A stretch of 64,000 nt of DNA from Symsagittifera roscoffensis. Its lineage: Eukaryota > Xenacoelomorpha > Acoela > Convolutidae. The notes beneath the pieces were generated by a model. The model was not told the DNA's origin. It did not search any database and saw only the letters and a program-made list of their open reading frames with translations. Shown here in pieces: positions 31,401 through 46,400 of the stretch (its first letter is position 1; each line of letters starts with the position of its first letter). Position numbers and translations under genes: made by a program. Location of the stretch: NCBI RefSeq assembly GCF_963678635.1, contig NC_087064.1:67568025-67632024 (forward strand), in the 5' to 3' direction.

Positions 31401-34400
31401 TCCCATGGATCTTCAGCATACCCAAAACGCATTAACAAACCAAAAAAGCAGCGCTGTGTATTTCAAAGATGTCAAAACTGAAGAAACATTCAATCGCCAA
31501 GACCAGAAGCTAGTGGAAACTACCAATTTGTGACAACTTTCTTCGGACAAAAAATCACCACAGCGCAAATCCGCTTTTGCAACGATCGCTAACCCAGTAG
31601 AAGTGATGATTGGAATAACAATGAACTCATCAAGACTTCTTAACTAGCCACACACTGTCCTGAAAAGTGAAAAAAATTGTACCACAAAAAAATCGCATCA
31701 AGGATGAACACAAAAAAGACATATTTCAGTAACATAAATACCAAAATCCAAAAATCCCATGAACAGTCAGCATGAAGTCAGGCGGAAAACAAAAAGAAGC
31801 AGATATGATAGAAAAATGCCAACAAAATGCACTCAGCGGTCTAGTTCAAATTGCTAGTGTATTTCATATGATGATTAAATTTGTATTTGAATCATTTTTT
31901 CCTGAAATTTTTATCTTATGTCTAAATTTTTAACCATGGTAGTTAATACCATTTTGAATATGTGCTTATTAAATTAAAATTGCAGGAAAAAATTATATTC
32001 ACTTATGCAACATGTTTTTGAAACGTCTTTTCTTAATTTTTTCGACTTTTTTTATGAACTGCTGTTGCAGAATTAAATGTTCAATTGTTCGAATCATTAC
32101 TTTCTTAAACATTTCAAAGCATTTATCATACGTATCTTTTAACTTACAAATCATCTCATAATTAAGAATTGGAACTTTGATGCTAAATTTTTCGCTAATT
32201 TGAATAACATTTTCTTCTCGACTAATCATTATCATTATATACCGAACTTGGAAGCGCAGTCTTGTTTCTCTGACTGTCTTGTTTCTCGAAAAACGAGCAG
32301 TCTTGTTTCTCTGTTGAATTCACGTCACCTTAATTTTTCCAAAAGCTTCAAAACTATTTATTTTACTAGGTGCAAGCAAACTGCACTTTCCATATCTGTC
32401 TGCATTTTGATTTAAAAAGTTTACTAAGCCAAGTATTTTAGCTAGTGCCCGAGTCGAGATTTTTCACCTAATTTGAAGCAAGATTTGAGCGGTTTGAGCG
32501 GTTTTTTTAGACAATTACACTCAAAATCTTGCTTCAAAATGAGCGGTTTGAGCGGTTTTTGAACGGTTTATCTAAAAAAACCGCTCAAAAACCGCGCAAG
32601 ATTTGAACGGTTTATCTAAAAAAACCGCTCAAAAACCGCGCAAGATTTGAGCGATTTTTGAGCGTTTTTTTAGATAAACCGCTCAAAACCGTTCAAATCT
32701 TGCGCGGTTTTTGAGCGGTTTTTTTAGATAAACCGTTCATAAACCGCTCATTTTGAAGCAAGATTTTGAGCGTAATTGTCTAAAAAAAACCGCTCAAACC
32801 ACTCAAATCTTGCACGGTTTTTGAGCGTTTTTTTAGATAAACTGTTCAAAAACCGCTCAAACCGCTCATTTTGAAGCAAGATTTTGAGCGTAATTGTCTA
32901 AAAAAGCCGCTCAAATCGCTCAAATCTTGCGCGGTATTTTTAGATAAACCGTTCATAAACCGCTCATTTTGAAGCAAGATTTTGAGCGTAACTGTCTAAA
33001 AAAACCGCTAAAACCGCTCAAATCTTACATATTTTCCAGTGGTTATTTTGCCCGAGCATTTAAAAAAAGTCGCTCACATTGTTTTTGGTCAAGACATCGA
33101 AAAAATGTTGCTTGATTTGAGAACTGTTAAGCACTTTTTTTAAATTGTAGATAGTGTTTCAACTGCAACTTAGCGTGGGTTGACCAAAAATGCTTATCCT
33201 ACAATTTCCATTTATGAAAAAATGCTTTCCTACAGTTTTTTACAGTTTCATAGACTCAGAAAAACTGAAGAAGCACTCAGTAACCAAGACTAGAAGCTAG
33301 TGGAAACTACCAATTTGTGACGAAAACTTTTTTCGGAAATAAATTACCGCAGAGCAAATCCGCTAGTGCAACGATCGCTAACCCAGTAGAACTGATGAAT
33401 GGAACAACAATGAACACATCAAGATCATTTAGCTAGCCACAGAGTGTCCTGAAAAATGAAAAAAATTGTACCACAAAAGATCGCATCAAGAACGAACACA
33501 AAAAAAAAGACATCTTTCAGAAACATAAAGACCAAAATCAAAAACTTAGTACTACCATGAACCGTCCGCATACCCACAACGCTTTAACACATTAACAACC
33601 CGAAAAAACTGTCGCTGCATGTTTTGATTGTCAAAACTGAAGAAACATTCAGTAGCCGAGACCAGAAGCTAGTGGAAACTTCCAATTTGTGACAACTTTT
33701 TTCGGACAAAAAATCACCACAGCACAAATCCGCTTCTGCAACGATCGCTAACCCAGTAGAATCATTGGTTTGAACAACAATGAACTCATCAAGACTTCTT
33801 AAATAGCCACACACTGTCCTGGAAAATGAAAAAAAATTGTACAACAAAAAATCGCATCAAGGATGAACATAAAAAAAGACATATTTCAGAAACATAAAAA
33901 AACCAAAATCCAAAACCCAGAAGTCCCATGAACAGTCAGCATACCCACAACGCATTAACAAACCAAAAAAGCAGCGCTGCGTATTTCAAAGATGTCAAAA
34001 CTAAAGAAGCATTCAGTTACCAAGACCAGAAGCTAGTGGAAACTACCAAACTGTGACGACAACTTTTTTCGGACAAAAAATCACCACAGCGCAAATCCAC
34101 TTCTTCAACGATCGCTAAACCAGTAGAATTGAGGATTGGAACAACAATAAACACATCAAGATTTCTTAACTAGCCACACACTGTCCTCAAAAATGAAAAA
34201 AAAATTGTACCACAAAAATCGCATCAAGGCTGAAAACAAAAAAATATATATTTCAGAAACATTAAGAAAAAAATTAAAAACTTTGTACTCCCATGGATCT
34301 TCAGCATACCCAAAACGCATTAACAAACCAAAAAAGCAGCGCTGTGTATTTCAAAGATGTCAAAACTGAAGAAACATTCAATCGCCAAGACCAGAAGCTA

Positions 34401-37400
34401 GTGGAAACTACCAATTTGTGACAACTTTCTTCGGACAAAAAATCACCACAGCGCAAATCCGCTTTTGCAACGATCGCTAACCCAGTAGAAGTGATGATTG
34501 GAATAACAATGAACTCATCAAGACTTCTTAACTAGCCACACACTGTCCTGAAAAGTGAAAAAAATTGTACCACAAAAAAATCGCATCAAGGATGAACACA
34601 AAAAAGACATATTTCAGTAACATAAATACCAAAATCCAAAAATCCCATGAACAGTCAGCATACCCACAACGCATTAACAAACCAAAAAAGCAGCGCTGCG
34701 TATTTCAAAGATGTCAAAACTGAAGAAGCACTCAGTAACCAAGACTAGAAGGTAGTGGAAACTACCAATTTGTGACGACAATTTTTTTCGGACATTAAAT
34801 TACCACAGAGCAAATCCGCTAGTGCAACGATCGCTAACCCAGTAGAACTGATGATGGAACAACAATGAACACATCAAGATGACTAAGCTAGCCACACAGT
34901 GTCCTGAAAAATGAAAAAAATTGTACCACAAAAGATCGAATCAAGAGCGAACACAAAAAAAGACATCTTTCAGAAACATAAAGACCAAAATCAAAAACTT
35001 AGTACTCCCATGAACCGTCAGCATACTCACAATGTTTTAACACATTAACAACCCGAAAAAACTGTCGCTGTATGTTTTGATTGTCAAAACTGAAGAAACA
35101 TTCAGTAGCCGAGACCAGAAGCTAGTGGAAACTTCCAATTTGTGACAACTTTTTTCGGACAAAAAATCACCACAGCACAAATCCGCTTCTGCAACGATCG
35201 CTAACCCAGTAGAATCATTGGTTTGAACAACAATGAACTCATCAAGACTTCTTAAATAGCCACACACTGTCCTGGAAAATGAAAAAAAATTGTACAACAA
35301 AAAATCGCATCAAGGATGAACATAAAAAAAGACATATTTCAGAAACATAAAAAAACCAAAATCCAAAACCCAGAAGTCCCATGAACAGTCAGCATACCCA
35401 CAACCCATTAACAAACCAAAAAAGCAGCGCTGCGTATTTCAAAGATGTCAAAACTAAAGAAGCATTCAGTTACCAAGACCAGAAGCTAGTGGAAACTACC
35501 AAACTGTGACGACAACTTTTTTCGGACAAAAAATCACCACAGCGCAAATCCACTTCTTCAACGATCGCTAAACCAGTAGAATTGAGGATTGGAACAACAA
35601 TAAACACATCAAGATTTCTTAACTAGCCACACACTGTCCTCAAAAATGAAAAAAAAATTGTACCACAAAAATCGCATCAAGGCTGAAAACAAAAAAATAT
35701 ATATTTCAGAAACATTAAGAAAAAAATTAAAAACTTTGTACTCCCATGGATCTTCAGCAGACCCAAAACGCATTAACAAACCAAAAAAGCAGCGCTGTGT
35801 ATTTCAAAGATGTCAAAACTGAAGAAACATTCAATCGCCAAGACCAGAAGCTAGTGGAAACTACCAATTTGTGACAACTTTCTTCGGACAAAAAATCACC
35901 ACAGCGCAAATCCGCTTTTGCAACGATCGCTAACCCAGTAGAAGTGATGATTGGAATAACAATGAACTCATCAATACTTCTTAACTAGCCACACACTGTC
36001 CTGGAAAGTGAAAAAAATTGTACCACAAAAAAATCGCATCAAGGATGAACACAAAAAAGACATATTTCAGTAACATAAACACCAAAATCCAAAAATCCCA
36101 TGAACAGTCGGCATACCCACAACGCATTAACAAACCAAAAAAGCAGCGCTGCGTATTTCAAAGATGTCAAAACTGAAGAAGCACTCAGTAACCAAGACTA
36201 GAAGCTAGTGGAAACTACCAATTTGTGACGACAATTTTTTTCGGACATTAAATTACCACAGAGCAAATCCGCTAGTGCAACGATCGCTAATCCAGTAGAA
36301 CTGATAATGGAACAACAATGAACACATCAAGATGACTTAGCTAGCCACACAGTGTCCTGAAAAATGAAAAAAATTGTACCACAAAAGATCGAATCAAGAG
36401 CGAACACAAAAAAAGACATCTTTCAGAAACATAAAGACCAAAATCAAAAACTTAGTACTCCCATGAACCGTCAGCATACTCACAATGTTTTAACACATTA
36501 ACAACCCAAAAAACTGTCGCTGTATTTTTTGGTAGTCAAAACTGAAGAAACATTCAGTAGCCGAGACCAGAAGCTAGTGGAAACTACTAATTTGTGACGA
36601 CAACTTTTTAAAGACAAAAAATCACCACAGCGCAAATCCGCTTCTGCAACGATCGCTAACCCAGTAGAATTAAAGATTGGAACAACAATGAACTCATCAA
36701 GACTTCCTAAATAGCCACACACTGTCCTGGAAAATGAAAAAAAATTTGTACCACAAAAAATCGCATCAAGGATGAACAAAAAAGGCATACTTCAGAAACA
36801 TAAAAACCAAAATCCAAAAACCAAAAATCCCATGAACAGTCAGCAAACCCACAACGCATTAACAAACCAAAAAAGCAGCGCTGCATTTTTCAAAGATGTC
36901 AAAACTGAAGAATCATTCAGTAACCAAGACCTGAAGCTAGTGGAAACTACCAATTTGTGACGACAACATTTTTCGGACAAAAAATTACCATAGAGCAAAT
37001 CCGCTTCTGCAATGATCGCTAACCCAGTAGAGCTGATTAAAAGAACAACAATGAACACATCAGGATGACTTAACTAGCCACACAGTGTCCTGAAAAATGA
37101 AAAAAATTTGTACCACAAAAGATCGCATCAAGAACAAACACAAAAAAGACATCTTTCAGAAACATAAAGAACAAAATCAAAAACTTAAAACTCACATGAA
37201 CCGTCAGCATACCCACAACGCATTAATACATTAACAACCCAAAAAACTCGCTGTATTTTTTGGTTGTCAAAACATTCAGTAGCCAAGACCAGAAGCTAGT
37301 GGAAACTACCAATTTGTAACAACTTTTTTCGGACAAAAAATCACCACTGCGCAAATCCACTTCTGCAACGATCGCTAAAGCAGTAGAATTGATGAATGGA

Positions 37401-40400
37401 ATAAAAATGAACACATCAAGATTTCTTAACTAGCCACACACTGTCCTCAAAAATGAAAAAAAATTGTACCACAAAAAATCACATCAAGGCTGAACACAAA
37501 AAAAGACATATTTCAGAAACACAAAGAACAAAATCAGAAAATTTGTACTCCCATGAACCTTCAGCATACCCACAACGCATTAACCACCCAAAAAATTGTC
37601 ACTGTGTATTTCAAAGATGTCAAAACTGAAGAAACATTCAGTAGCCAAGACCAGAAGCTAGTGGAAACTACCAATTTGAGACGACAACATTTTTCGGACA
37701 AAAAATTACCATAGAGCAAATCCGCTTCTGCAATGATCGCTAACCCAGTAGAGCTGATTAAAAGAACAACAATGAACACATCAGGATGACTTAACTAGCC
37801 ACACAGTGTCCTGAAAAATGAAAAAAATTTGTACCACAAAAGATCGCATCAAGAACAAACACAAAAAAGACATCTTTCAGAAACATAAAGAACAAAATCA
37901 AAAACTTAAAACTCACATGAACCGTCAGCATACCCACAACGCATTAATACATTAACAACCCAAAAAACTCGCTGTATTTTTTGGTTGTCAAAACATTCAG
38001 TAGCCAAGACCAGAAGCTAGTGGAAACTACCAATTTGTAACAACTTTTTTCGGACAAAAAATCACCACTGCGCAAATCCACTTCTGCAACGATCGCTAAA
38101 GCAGTAGAATTGATGAATGGAATAAAAATGAACACATCAAGATTTCTTAACTAGCCACACACTGTCCTCAAAAATGAAAAAAAATTGTACCACAAAAAAT
38201 CACATCAAGGCTGAACACAAAAAAAGACATATTTCAGAAACACAAAGAACAAAATCAGAAAATTTGTACTCCCATGAACCGTCAGCATACCCACAACGCA
38301 TTAACCACCCAAAAAATTGTCACTGTGTATTTCAAAGATGTCAAAACTGAAGAAACATTCAGTAGCCAAGACCAGAAGCTAGTGGAAACTACCAATTTGA
38401 GACAACTTTTTTCGGACAAAAAATCACCAAAGCGCAAATTCGATTCTGCAACGATCGCTAACCCAGTGGAATTGATGAATCGAACAACAATGAACACATC
38501 AAGATTTCTTAACTAGCCACACACTGTCCTGGAAAATGAAAAAGTTTGTACCACAAAAAATCGCATCAAGGATGAACACAAAAAATGACATATTTCAGAA
38601 ACTTAAAGAACAAAATCAAAAACTTAGTACTCCCATCAATTGTCAGCATACCCACAAATCATTAACAAACCAAAAAAAATGTCGCTGTGTATTTTAAACA
38701 TGTCAAAACTGAAGAAACATTCAGTAGCCAAGACCAGAAGCTAGTGGTAACTACCAATTTGTGATAACTTTATTGAGATAAAAACACTCCAGCTCAAATT
38801 CGCTAGTGCAATGACCACTAACCCAGTAGAACTGAATGAATGAATAAAAATGAGCAAATCGAAATGATAATATCAGCCAGACGCTGTGATCAAAACTGGA
38901 AAAACTTTTAACGAGAAAAACCGCATCACTGATAGACACATAAAAAGACATGATTCCACAGAAAAACTGAAAACATTTATTAAGCACTCCTAGGTAACAT
39001 CAACAAGTAAAAAAATGCATTATCAACACCAAAAAGGTAGCTCTGTCTTTCAAATTTATGAAAACAAGGAATGTCTGTTAGTCAAGACCAAAAAGAAAGA
39101 AAAACTGCCACAACTTTGACGACAACTTTTTTCGGACAAAAAATCACCACAGCGCAAATTCGCTTCTGCAACGATCGCTAACCTACTAGAACTGATGAAT
39201 AAAACAACAATGGACACATCAAGATGACTTAACTAGCCACACAATACCCTGAAAACTGAAAAAGTTTGTACCAGAAAAGATCGCATCAAGGATAAACACA
39301 AAAAACGACATATTTCAGAAACATCAAGACCAAAATCAAAAACTTAGTACTCGCATGAACTGTCAGCAAACCCAAAACGCATTAACAACCCAAAAAAATG
39401 TCGCTGTGTATTTCAAAGATGTCAAAACTGAGGAAACATTCAGTAGCCAAGACCAGAAGCTAGTGGAAACTACCAATTTGTGACGACAACTTTCTTCGGA
39501 CGAAAAATCACCACAGCGCAAATCCGCTTCTGCAACGATCGCTAGCCCAGTAGAATTGATGAATGGAACAGCAATGAACACATCAAGATGACTTAACTAG
39601 CCACACAGTGTCCTGAAAAATGAAAAACTTTGTACCACAAAATATCGCATCAAGAACAAACACAAAAAAGACATATTTCAGAAACATTAAGACCAAAATC
39701 AAAAACTTAGTACTCCCATGAACTGTCAGCAAACCCACAACGCATTAACAACCCAAAAAAAATGTCGCTGTGTGTTTCAAAGATGTCAAAACTGAGGAAA
39801 CATTCAGTAGCCAAGACCAGAAGCTAATGGAAACTACCAATTTATGACGACAACTTTCGTCGGACAAAAAATCACCACAGCGCAAATCCGCTTCTGCAAC
39901 GATCGCTAACCCAGTAGAATAAATGATTGGAACAATAATGAACTCATCAAGACTTCTTAAATAGCCACACACTGTCCTGGAAAATGAAAAAAAATTGTAC
40001 AACAAAAAATCGCATCAAGGATGAACATCAAAAAAGACATATTTCAGAAACATAAAAAAACCAAAATCCAAAACCCAGAAGTCCCATGAACAGTCAGAAT
40101 ACCCACAACGCATTAACAAACCAAAAAAGCAGCGCTGCGTATTTCAAAGATGTCAAAACTGAAGAAGCGAAAGAAAAAATGAAAACCAAATTTCAGAACA
40201 ACAACAAAAGCAACAATGAAACAACAACAGCAACAACAATTGCAGCACCAACGACAACAACTACAGCAACGACAACAAAAACAGCAGCAACAACATTCAA
40301 AACAAGGATCATCCGAACGGTGATACTCCCAATTGAATTCATCAATTGTACTACGAGATACTTATGAAAATATATGTAGAGTTATTAAAAAAAACAGACC

Positions 40401-43400
40401 CGTAACATCTAAAAATGACGAGAACAGCCGACTAAAACTATTTTAAAAGCATAGCGGATAACAACAGCATCAATACTGTTATATTTTACGCGTAATATCA
40501 AAGTTTTATCATCCTATCTCCAATGCACATTGAGTTATCAAATCTGTTATCGAGCTCTTCAACTATTATTAAAGTTTCTCTAACAAATCTGTAATAAATT
40601 TTCCTGTATACTCATCAAATCAAGCAAAATGGGTTATTGCGAGAAAGCTCTTCTCAAGAACGAACGGATAATACCACTTCTACTTGATTCTATCAATTTT
40701 TCGACGAGTTGTTCTTAAAAGACTGATGTGTACCCCATTAAAAAAAGACCTGTAACAACAAAAATTGACTAAAAAAACTGACTAAACCTATTTTAGCTCT
40801 ACTCCTGATTATAACATCATTATTACTGTTGTGTTTTACGCTTAAGCCCAAAGTTTTACCATCCTATCTTCAAAATACAAGGAGTTATCTTTTATCGAGC
40901 CCTTCAACTGGTTTTAACGTTTCTCTAATAAATATGCCTATATTTTTCCTAAATACCTACCAAAACAAACAAATGTAACAATAAAAAGGACTAACAAAAA
41001 ATGACCAAAAAAAGTGCCTGAAAACACTTCAACAGTAAATCTGATAAAAACAACATCAATAATGTTGTAATTTACGCTTAACCTCAAAGTTTTATCATCT
41101 TAGCTTCAATATACAATGAGATATCACATCTTTTAACGAGCCCTTCAACTGGTTTTAATGTTTCTCTAATAAATATGCATATATTTTTCCTAAACACTTA
41201 ACAAAACAAACAAACTCGGGTACTCGGAGAAAGCCCTGCTTAAGAGCGAACTAATGATAACCGTCCCACTTGAATCCTTCATCTCTATGAGGAGTTCTCT
41301 TAAAAAAACTGATGTGTACTCATCAAAAAAAAATCCTGTAACAACAAAAAATGACCAAAAAAAGTAGTTGAAAACACTTTAACAGTTAATCTGATTATAA
41401 CATCTTCAAAAATGTTGTAATTTACGCTTAACCTCAAAGTTTTATTATCCTAGCTTCAATTTACAATGAGATATCACATCTTTTATCGAGCCCTTCAACT
41501 GGTTTTAATGTTTCTCTAATAAAAATGCATATGTTTTTCCTAAATACTTTCCGAAACAAATAAACTCGGGTACTAGGAGAAAGCCCTGCTCAAGAATGAA
41601 CTAATGATATTACCCCAATTAAATCCGTCATCTCTACAAAAAGTTTTTCCTAAAAAACTGATGTATACTAATTAAAAAAGAAAAGACCTGTAACAACAAA
41701 AATTGACTAAAAAACCTGACTAAACCTATTTTAACCGTACTCATGATGCTAACATCATGAACACTGGTGTAATCTACGCTTATCCTCGAAGTTGTATCAT
41801 CCTAGCTGCAATATACATAGAGTTCAAGGCATGGTCCCATTTAAGGATAGTCAACTAGCATGGAGGTCATCACGAAAAAAATTCAAAGACCGGTCAAAAC
41901 AAGCAAACACGGGTACTGGAAGACAGTATAGCCCACGACTGACTGACTGATAGCTTTTATTATCAAACAGAACAAAACAGCAATGTTTTTATGATATATA
42001 CTACTTATAATTCTGTTTTTATGAAAAAACACTTTTGAGTCGAGTAAGCACAAAAAGCGCCTACCCTAAGTGCTTAGTTGAAAAACATGTACAAAGAAAA
42101 AACTGTGTAAACGTCAGTTTTTAATCATCCAAAGGTTCATTTCGATCATATATAAATGTTTACAGGTGACAAACGCCTTTGAATGAAAAAATTCAGATCA
42201 TATTCCGCTGAACATCATAGACAAGTTAAGCATAAACTAAAGCTTTGGGTTTATCTTATAAAAAAAAACTATTTCAATTTTTCAATGCTTACAGCACAAT
42301 TTAATGTGCTTTAATACTGAACCTGCTTCTGAAGTTGCTCCGAGAGCTACCTCATTTGTTCAAACTGAAAATTTGTTCGGATGTATTTGCAAAATTCAAT
42401 GTGTTATTTTGCTACTTTGCATAAATTTTTTTGTTTTTGGTACGGCTTCCCTATTAGGTTTTCTTAGAAGCTGAAACTATAATAGGTTCATCGTAATCAC
42501 TCACTTACTTTGTTTTTCAACCACACAATTGAGCTTCTATTTATCTTGCGCTCGTCAGTAAAAAGGAAAACTTCAAAGACACGAGGAAAAACTCAGAATT
42601 GGTATAAAAGTCAATTTTCGCAAAAGTTGCGATTAGTCGAAAACATCTTTTTCTCTCTAATTTGGCAAAAAATGGGAGTGCTTTAGAGAGCTCTAGCCAT
42701 GGTCTTTTGATTGAAACTACAATCAATTCATGTTAAAATTGACTCATAATGTTATGAGTCCTAGAAGAATAACATTGATAACAGAATGACTGGCAGCAGA
42801 AAAAAGATCACTTCTCTACGGAAACTTATTGGATTTCAAAAAAATTGGTATGGTTGAGCTTCTCTTGAGCTACAAATTTAATATAGTACCATTTTTGGAG
42901 CTTAAAATTTCATTTTCTTGTTACGTCCTAAAAGAAAACATTGTGACTAGGAAAAAAAATTGGCTATTTGTTAGCCTTTTGTTCATCACTGTATGAAAAA
43001 CTTCTTTTTTTTTACTTTCTTTGGCTTTGGAATGAGTTGCAGAAAACCACACAATAAATAAAAGAATGAGAAAATTTAAAAACATTGAACAAACAATGAG
43101 AATTCTGGGATTATTATGATGACTTGAGCGGTCAGGACTTGAGATATATGTAAAAGCGAGGTTTTAAGCAATAATTATATATTATTACAGCTATAGTTGT
43201 TGCTGGTAGCTGGTCAAATTGATTAGTGATTGTTGTATACTTGATCAGTATGAAAAATTTAGTGATATTTACAGTATTATATAATAATCAAACAGCAAAA
43301 TTTCCTTTAGGAACAATCCACATATGAATAGTGATAACTATTTCTCTTGGATAATGTTTGATATTACAGTTCAATGACATCATGATTTTCTAAGATCATG

Positions 43401-46400
43401 ACACAGCTACTCTTTAAAAAAAGTTTTACGGTTTTTGATTTTTCAATGGCCGAACAAACCACTGATCAGTTGGTCCAAGACAATGTCGATGAAAATGACA
43501 TGGCTGCTTCGGTTTTTAGACAATCTTCTCTGTCTCTGGATGTTAGAATAACTGCTATCAACTCTTGAGTGGTTTTCTTTCTTCTTTTTCTTCAGTAGTC
43601 GCCTCCTTTGGGGCTATCCTGAATTGGCCCAATCTTCGCCGTTGGTGATGATGGCTGTTAGAAGACGTCAGCTCCATGCAAAACTCCTCAAAATTGCCAG
43701 GATTTAATGAATTAGAAGATCCGTATTCTTGTTTTTGTCTTCTTCCGCATGAATTCGTTTTGCTTTGATGGCAATCCCACACTCCTGTTACCAAATGATG
43801 ACTTGAGAGGTCAGGACTTGAGATATATGTAAAAGCGAGGTTTTAACCATTAATTATATATTATTACAGCTACCGTTGTTGGTGGTAGCTGGACTAATCG
43901 GTTAGTGATTGTTGTATACTTGATCAGCATGAACAATTTGGTGATATTTAGAGTATTATATAATAATCAAACAGCAAAACTTCCGTTAGAAACAATCCAC
44001 AATTAAAAAGTGATAACTATTTCTCCTGGATAATGTTTGATATTACAGTTCAATGACATCATGATACTCTATGATCATGACAATTATCTCATTTCAAAGT
44101 AAAAAAACTTTTGAAACCGTTTTTTTTAGCCTAAATTCTCAAAAAAATGAGATAAATTGCGAGTATCACATTATAAATGGATGGACAAACCTGTTTTATT
44201 TTTCCCAAAGACGAATATTGCGTAAGTAATTCAGAGTTGATCCAAAGAGAATTATTGTGGCTAGAATTTGTTTTTTTTTCAATTCTGATTTCCAAAAATT
44301 GTGAAAATCTTCTTAAGAAGCCCTAATCCTAACCTAACCCTAACCCAACCCTACCCCGAGTCATTTTCGGAGAAGAAGAACTCTGTGGCTCCGACCTTCG
44401 AGATCTCAGTTTTACTTGTCGTAAGCTAACAGTTTTTGACGATTAAAACTGAGCAAAAAACCTGGTTTTTGATGAGCAAGGTGTTTTAAATTGAGCAAAA
44501 ACACTCTTAATTACTTTAAATTCGATTAAAAACAGTTTTTGAACATTATTCTGAATATCTTGCCTTTTATGAAAAAATGGTTATCATACGATTTTCATAT
44601 ATGCAAATTATATGATAACTATTTTTTTAGCTTCAAATTGAATTTTCGTTTTTGATGAGCACTGTCCTATCAATTGAGCAAAAGCACTCTTAAATAATTT
44701 AAATTTGTTTACAAACAAGTTTGAACAATTTCTGAAATTCTTGCTTTTCATGACAAATTGGTTATCATACAATTTTCTTATATGGAAATTGTATGATAAC
44801 CATTTTTCTTCAAAAAAAAACAAACGTAGTTATTTTTTTATCACCAGACTGTTGTATTTGGTTCAATGGTTTTCAATGGTTTTTTGAAATTTTATGCAAA
44901 TTGTATGATTAGCATTTTTCCGTACATTTGATGCAGGCAATTGTATGATAAACTTTTTCGGTGTGGGGAAATTTAAAATAAGCATTTTCGGTTTATGGAT
45001 GTCAACCCGGGGTCACATTACCTTTCCAGGCCTTTTTGTTATTTTTAATCGGTTTTCTTTATAAGACCGCTCAAAAACCGCTCAAAAACCGCTCAAATCT
45101 TGCTTGAAAAACCGTTCAAAAATCACCGCAAGAAATGAGCGGTTTTTGAGCGGTTTTTTAAGCAAGATTTGAGCGGTTTGAGCGGTTTTTCCAAAAAAAC
45201 CGCCCAAACCGCTCAAACCGCTCAAATCTTGCTGAAAAACCGCTCAAACCGCTCATATCTTGAGCGGTTTTTGAGCGGGAACTCGACCCGGGTGAGGTGA
45301 TGCCATAAGTATCTAAGAAAAGTTTGTGCGACCAATTTTCGGTAGGCTTTCAAGTTGCAGAAGAGTCGTATAAAGATCAAGATTTTTGCGGAAAATTTGC
45401 ATTTTTTGTTGAATTAAATTTTAATTTGACCACCGTTATGAAAAGATTGCGATGGGATTCCCAAGATTGGGATGGAAAACTTGTTGGGAGTTGTTGATTG
45501 GATGGGAAAATTATCGTGAGACTACATATATGTCATTCTAAAATGTTAAAAAACAGCTGGAGAAGTCAATATATGAACTTTGACATTCCTTTGAAATTTA
45601 GTAAAAAACATTTCCTTAAAAACGAACATTTTTTGTTGAATCAGCTGTTCTGCATAAATCTTGAACTTTATACTATTTCAGCTGCTATTTTTTTAGCTTT
45701 GTAAAACAACTCAAATTGTATTGTTATGACAGACGAGCTGAAAAAATTGCAAAAGGTTATAGAAATTGAGTGAGCGTTTATTGCTGAGGCTGGAAAGTTA
45801 TTCTAAGACCAAAAGTTCGGTTTTTGTTAGAAATGCTATAAACAGAACGAGGCTGGTTGACCAAAAGTAGCTATCTTGGAATTTTCTTGTAAGAATTGTA
45901 CAACTTCTTAAAAAATTAGGCTCTAAGAAAGTTACGAGTTTGGGGTTTTTTCTTTTAAAAAAGTGTAAGATAGTGACTTTTGTTACAAAAAAAGTTTTAC
46001 GATAGTAACTTTCCTTAGAATAGCTTTCAGAAACTTTTGCATGTTTATTTTCACAAATAAATTTTCAACGAGTTTAAAAGATCTCCGCTGACGCAGAGTT
46101 AAAACAAAACTCAGAGGCCAAACAATTCATTTCGCTAAATGAGCTTACTGTAAAACCCACTAACTTTATAACGGTAATTTATTGCTGATAATTGAAAAAT
46201 TTGTCTATATATGCCTTAACTTCACATACAACACACCCCACAACACATGAGATGATTCGTCAAAGCCGATTTTAATTGTCCCCAAAATATTTTTAAAGCT
46301 CTAGTGACGTATGGTTAGAAGATTCCTTGAAAAAACTTTTTCTTGAAAATCATACAAAATAAACACTATCTAAAAACTTATTCTTGCAAAATTTTGAAAA

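Larger units (their letters stand above)
28515..31773. repeat. 3.26-kb block, first copy of a tandem segmental duplication
   Basis: It begins GAAGTCAGGCGGAAAACAAA, 25 bp upstream of receptor exon 3, and ends ATGAACAGTCAGCAT. It contains unique sequence (28515-29200), GAGCGG hairpin satellite and about five 360-bp units. It is nearly identical to the block that follows at an offset of 3259 bp, so the duplication is recent. The paired short ORFs 28740-28976 and 31999-32235 are copies of one another and have no recognised domain. Confidence 0.88.
43117..44082 (-). mobile_element. Small non-autonomous LTR retroelement (TRIM-like), 966 bp
   Basis: Two direct 287-bp repeats (43117-43403 and 43796-44082), each starting TGATGACTTGAG and ending GATCATGACA, flank about 390 bp. 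The insertion is bordered by a 4-bp duplication, ATTA. On the minus strand a TGG-starting primer site lies two bases inside the right repeat, giving minus orientation. The interior is too short for gag or pol. Both LTRs are similar but not identical (about 90% by eye), so the insertion is not very recent. It lies in intron 2 of the receptor gene. Confidence 0.8.

Noticed and set aside
29210-33030. CRISPR-like array from the regular GAGCGG repeats
   Set aside because: There are no unique spacers, the repeats are inverted as well as direct, and the host is a eukaryote.
30696-40005. Repeated minus-strand ORFs of 63-96 codons in the 360-bp array
   Set aside because: They recur with the repeat period, exist on both strands, vary in start and stop, and match nothing. 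They are open frames of a satellite unit.
36772-40367. Plus-strand ORFs with HNALTNQKSSAAYFKDVKTE in the 360-bp array
   Set aside because: Same reason: they follow the repeat unit, overlap the minus-strand ORFs and end at variable places. The Thr-rich end of the last one is the CAA tract.
44321-44357. Chromosome end or telomere addition
   Set aside because: Only about 37 bp of imperfect CCTAAC words, not the nematode TTAGGC repeat, and flanked by ordinary intron sequence.
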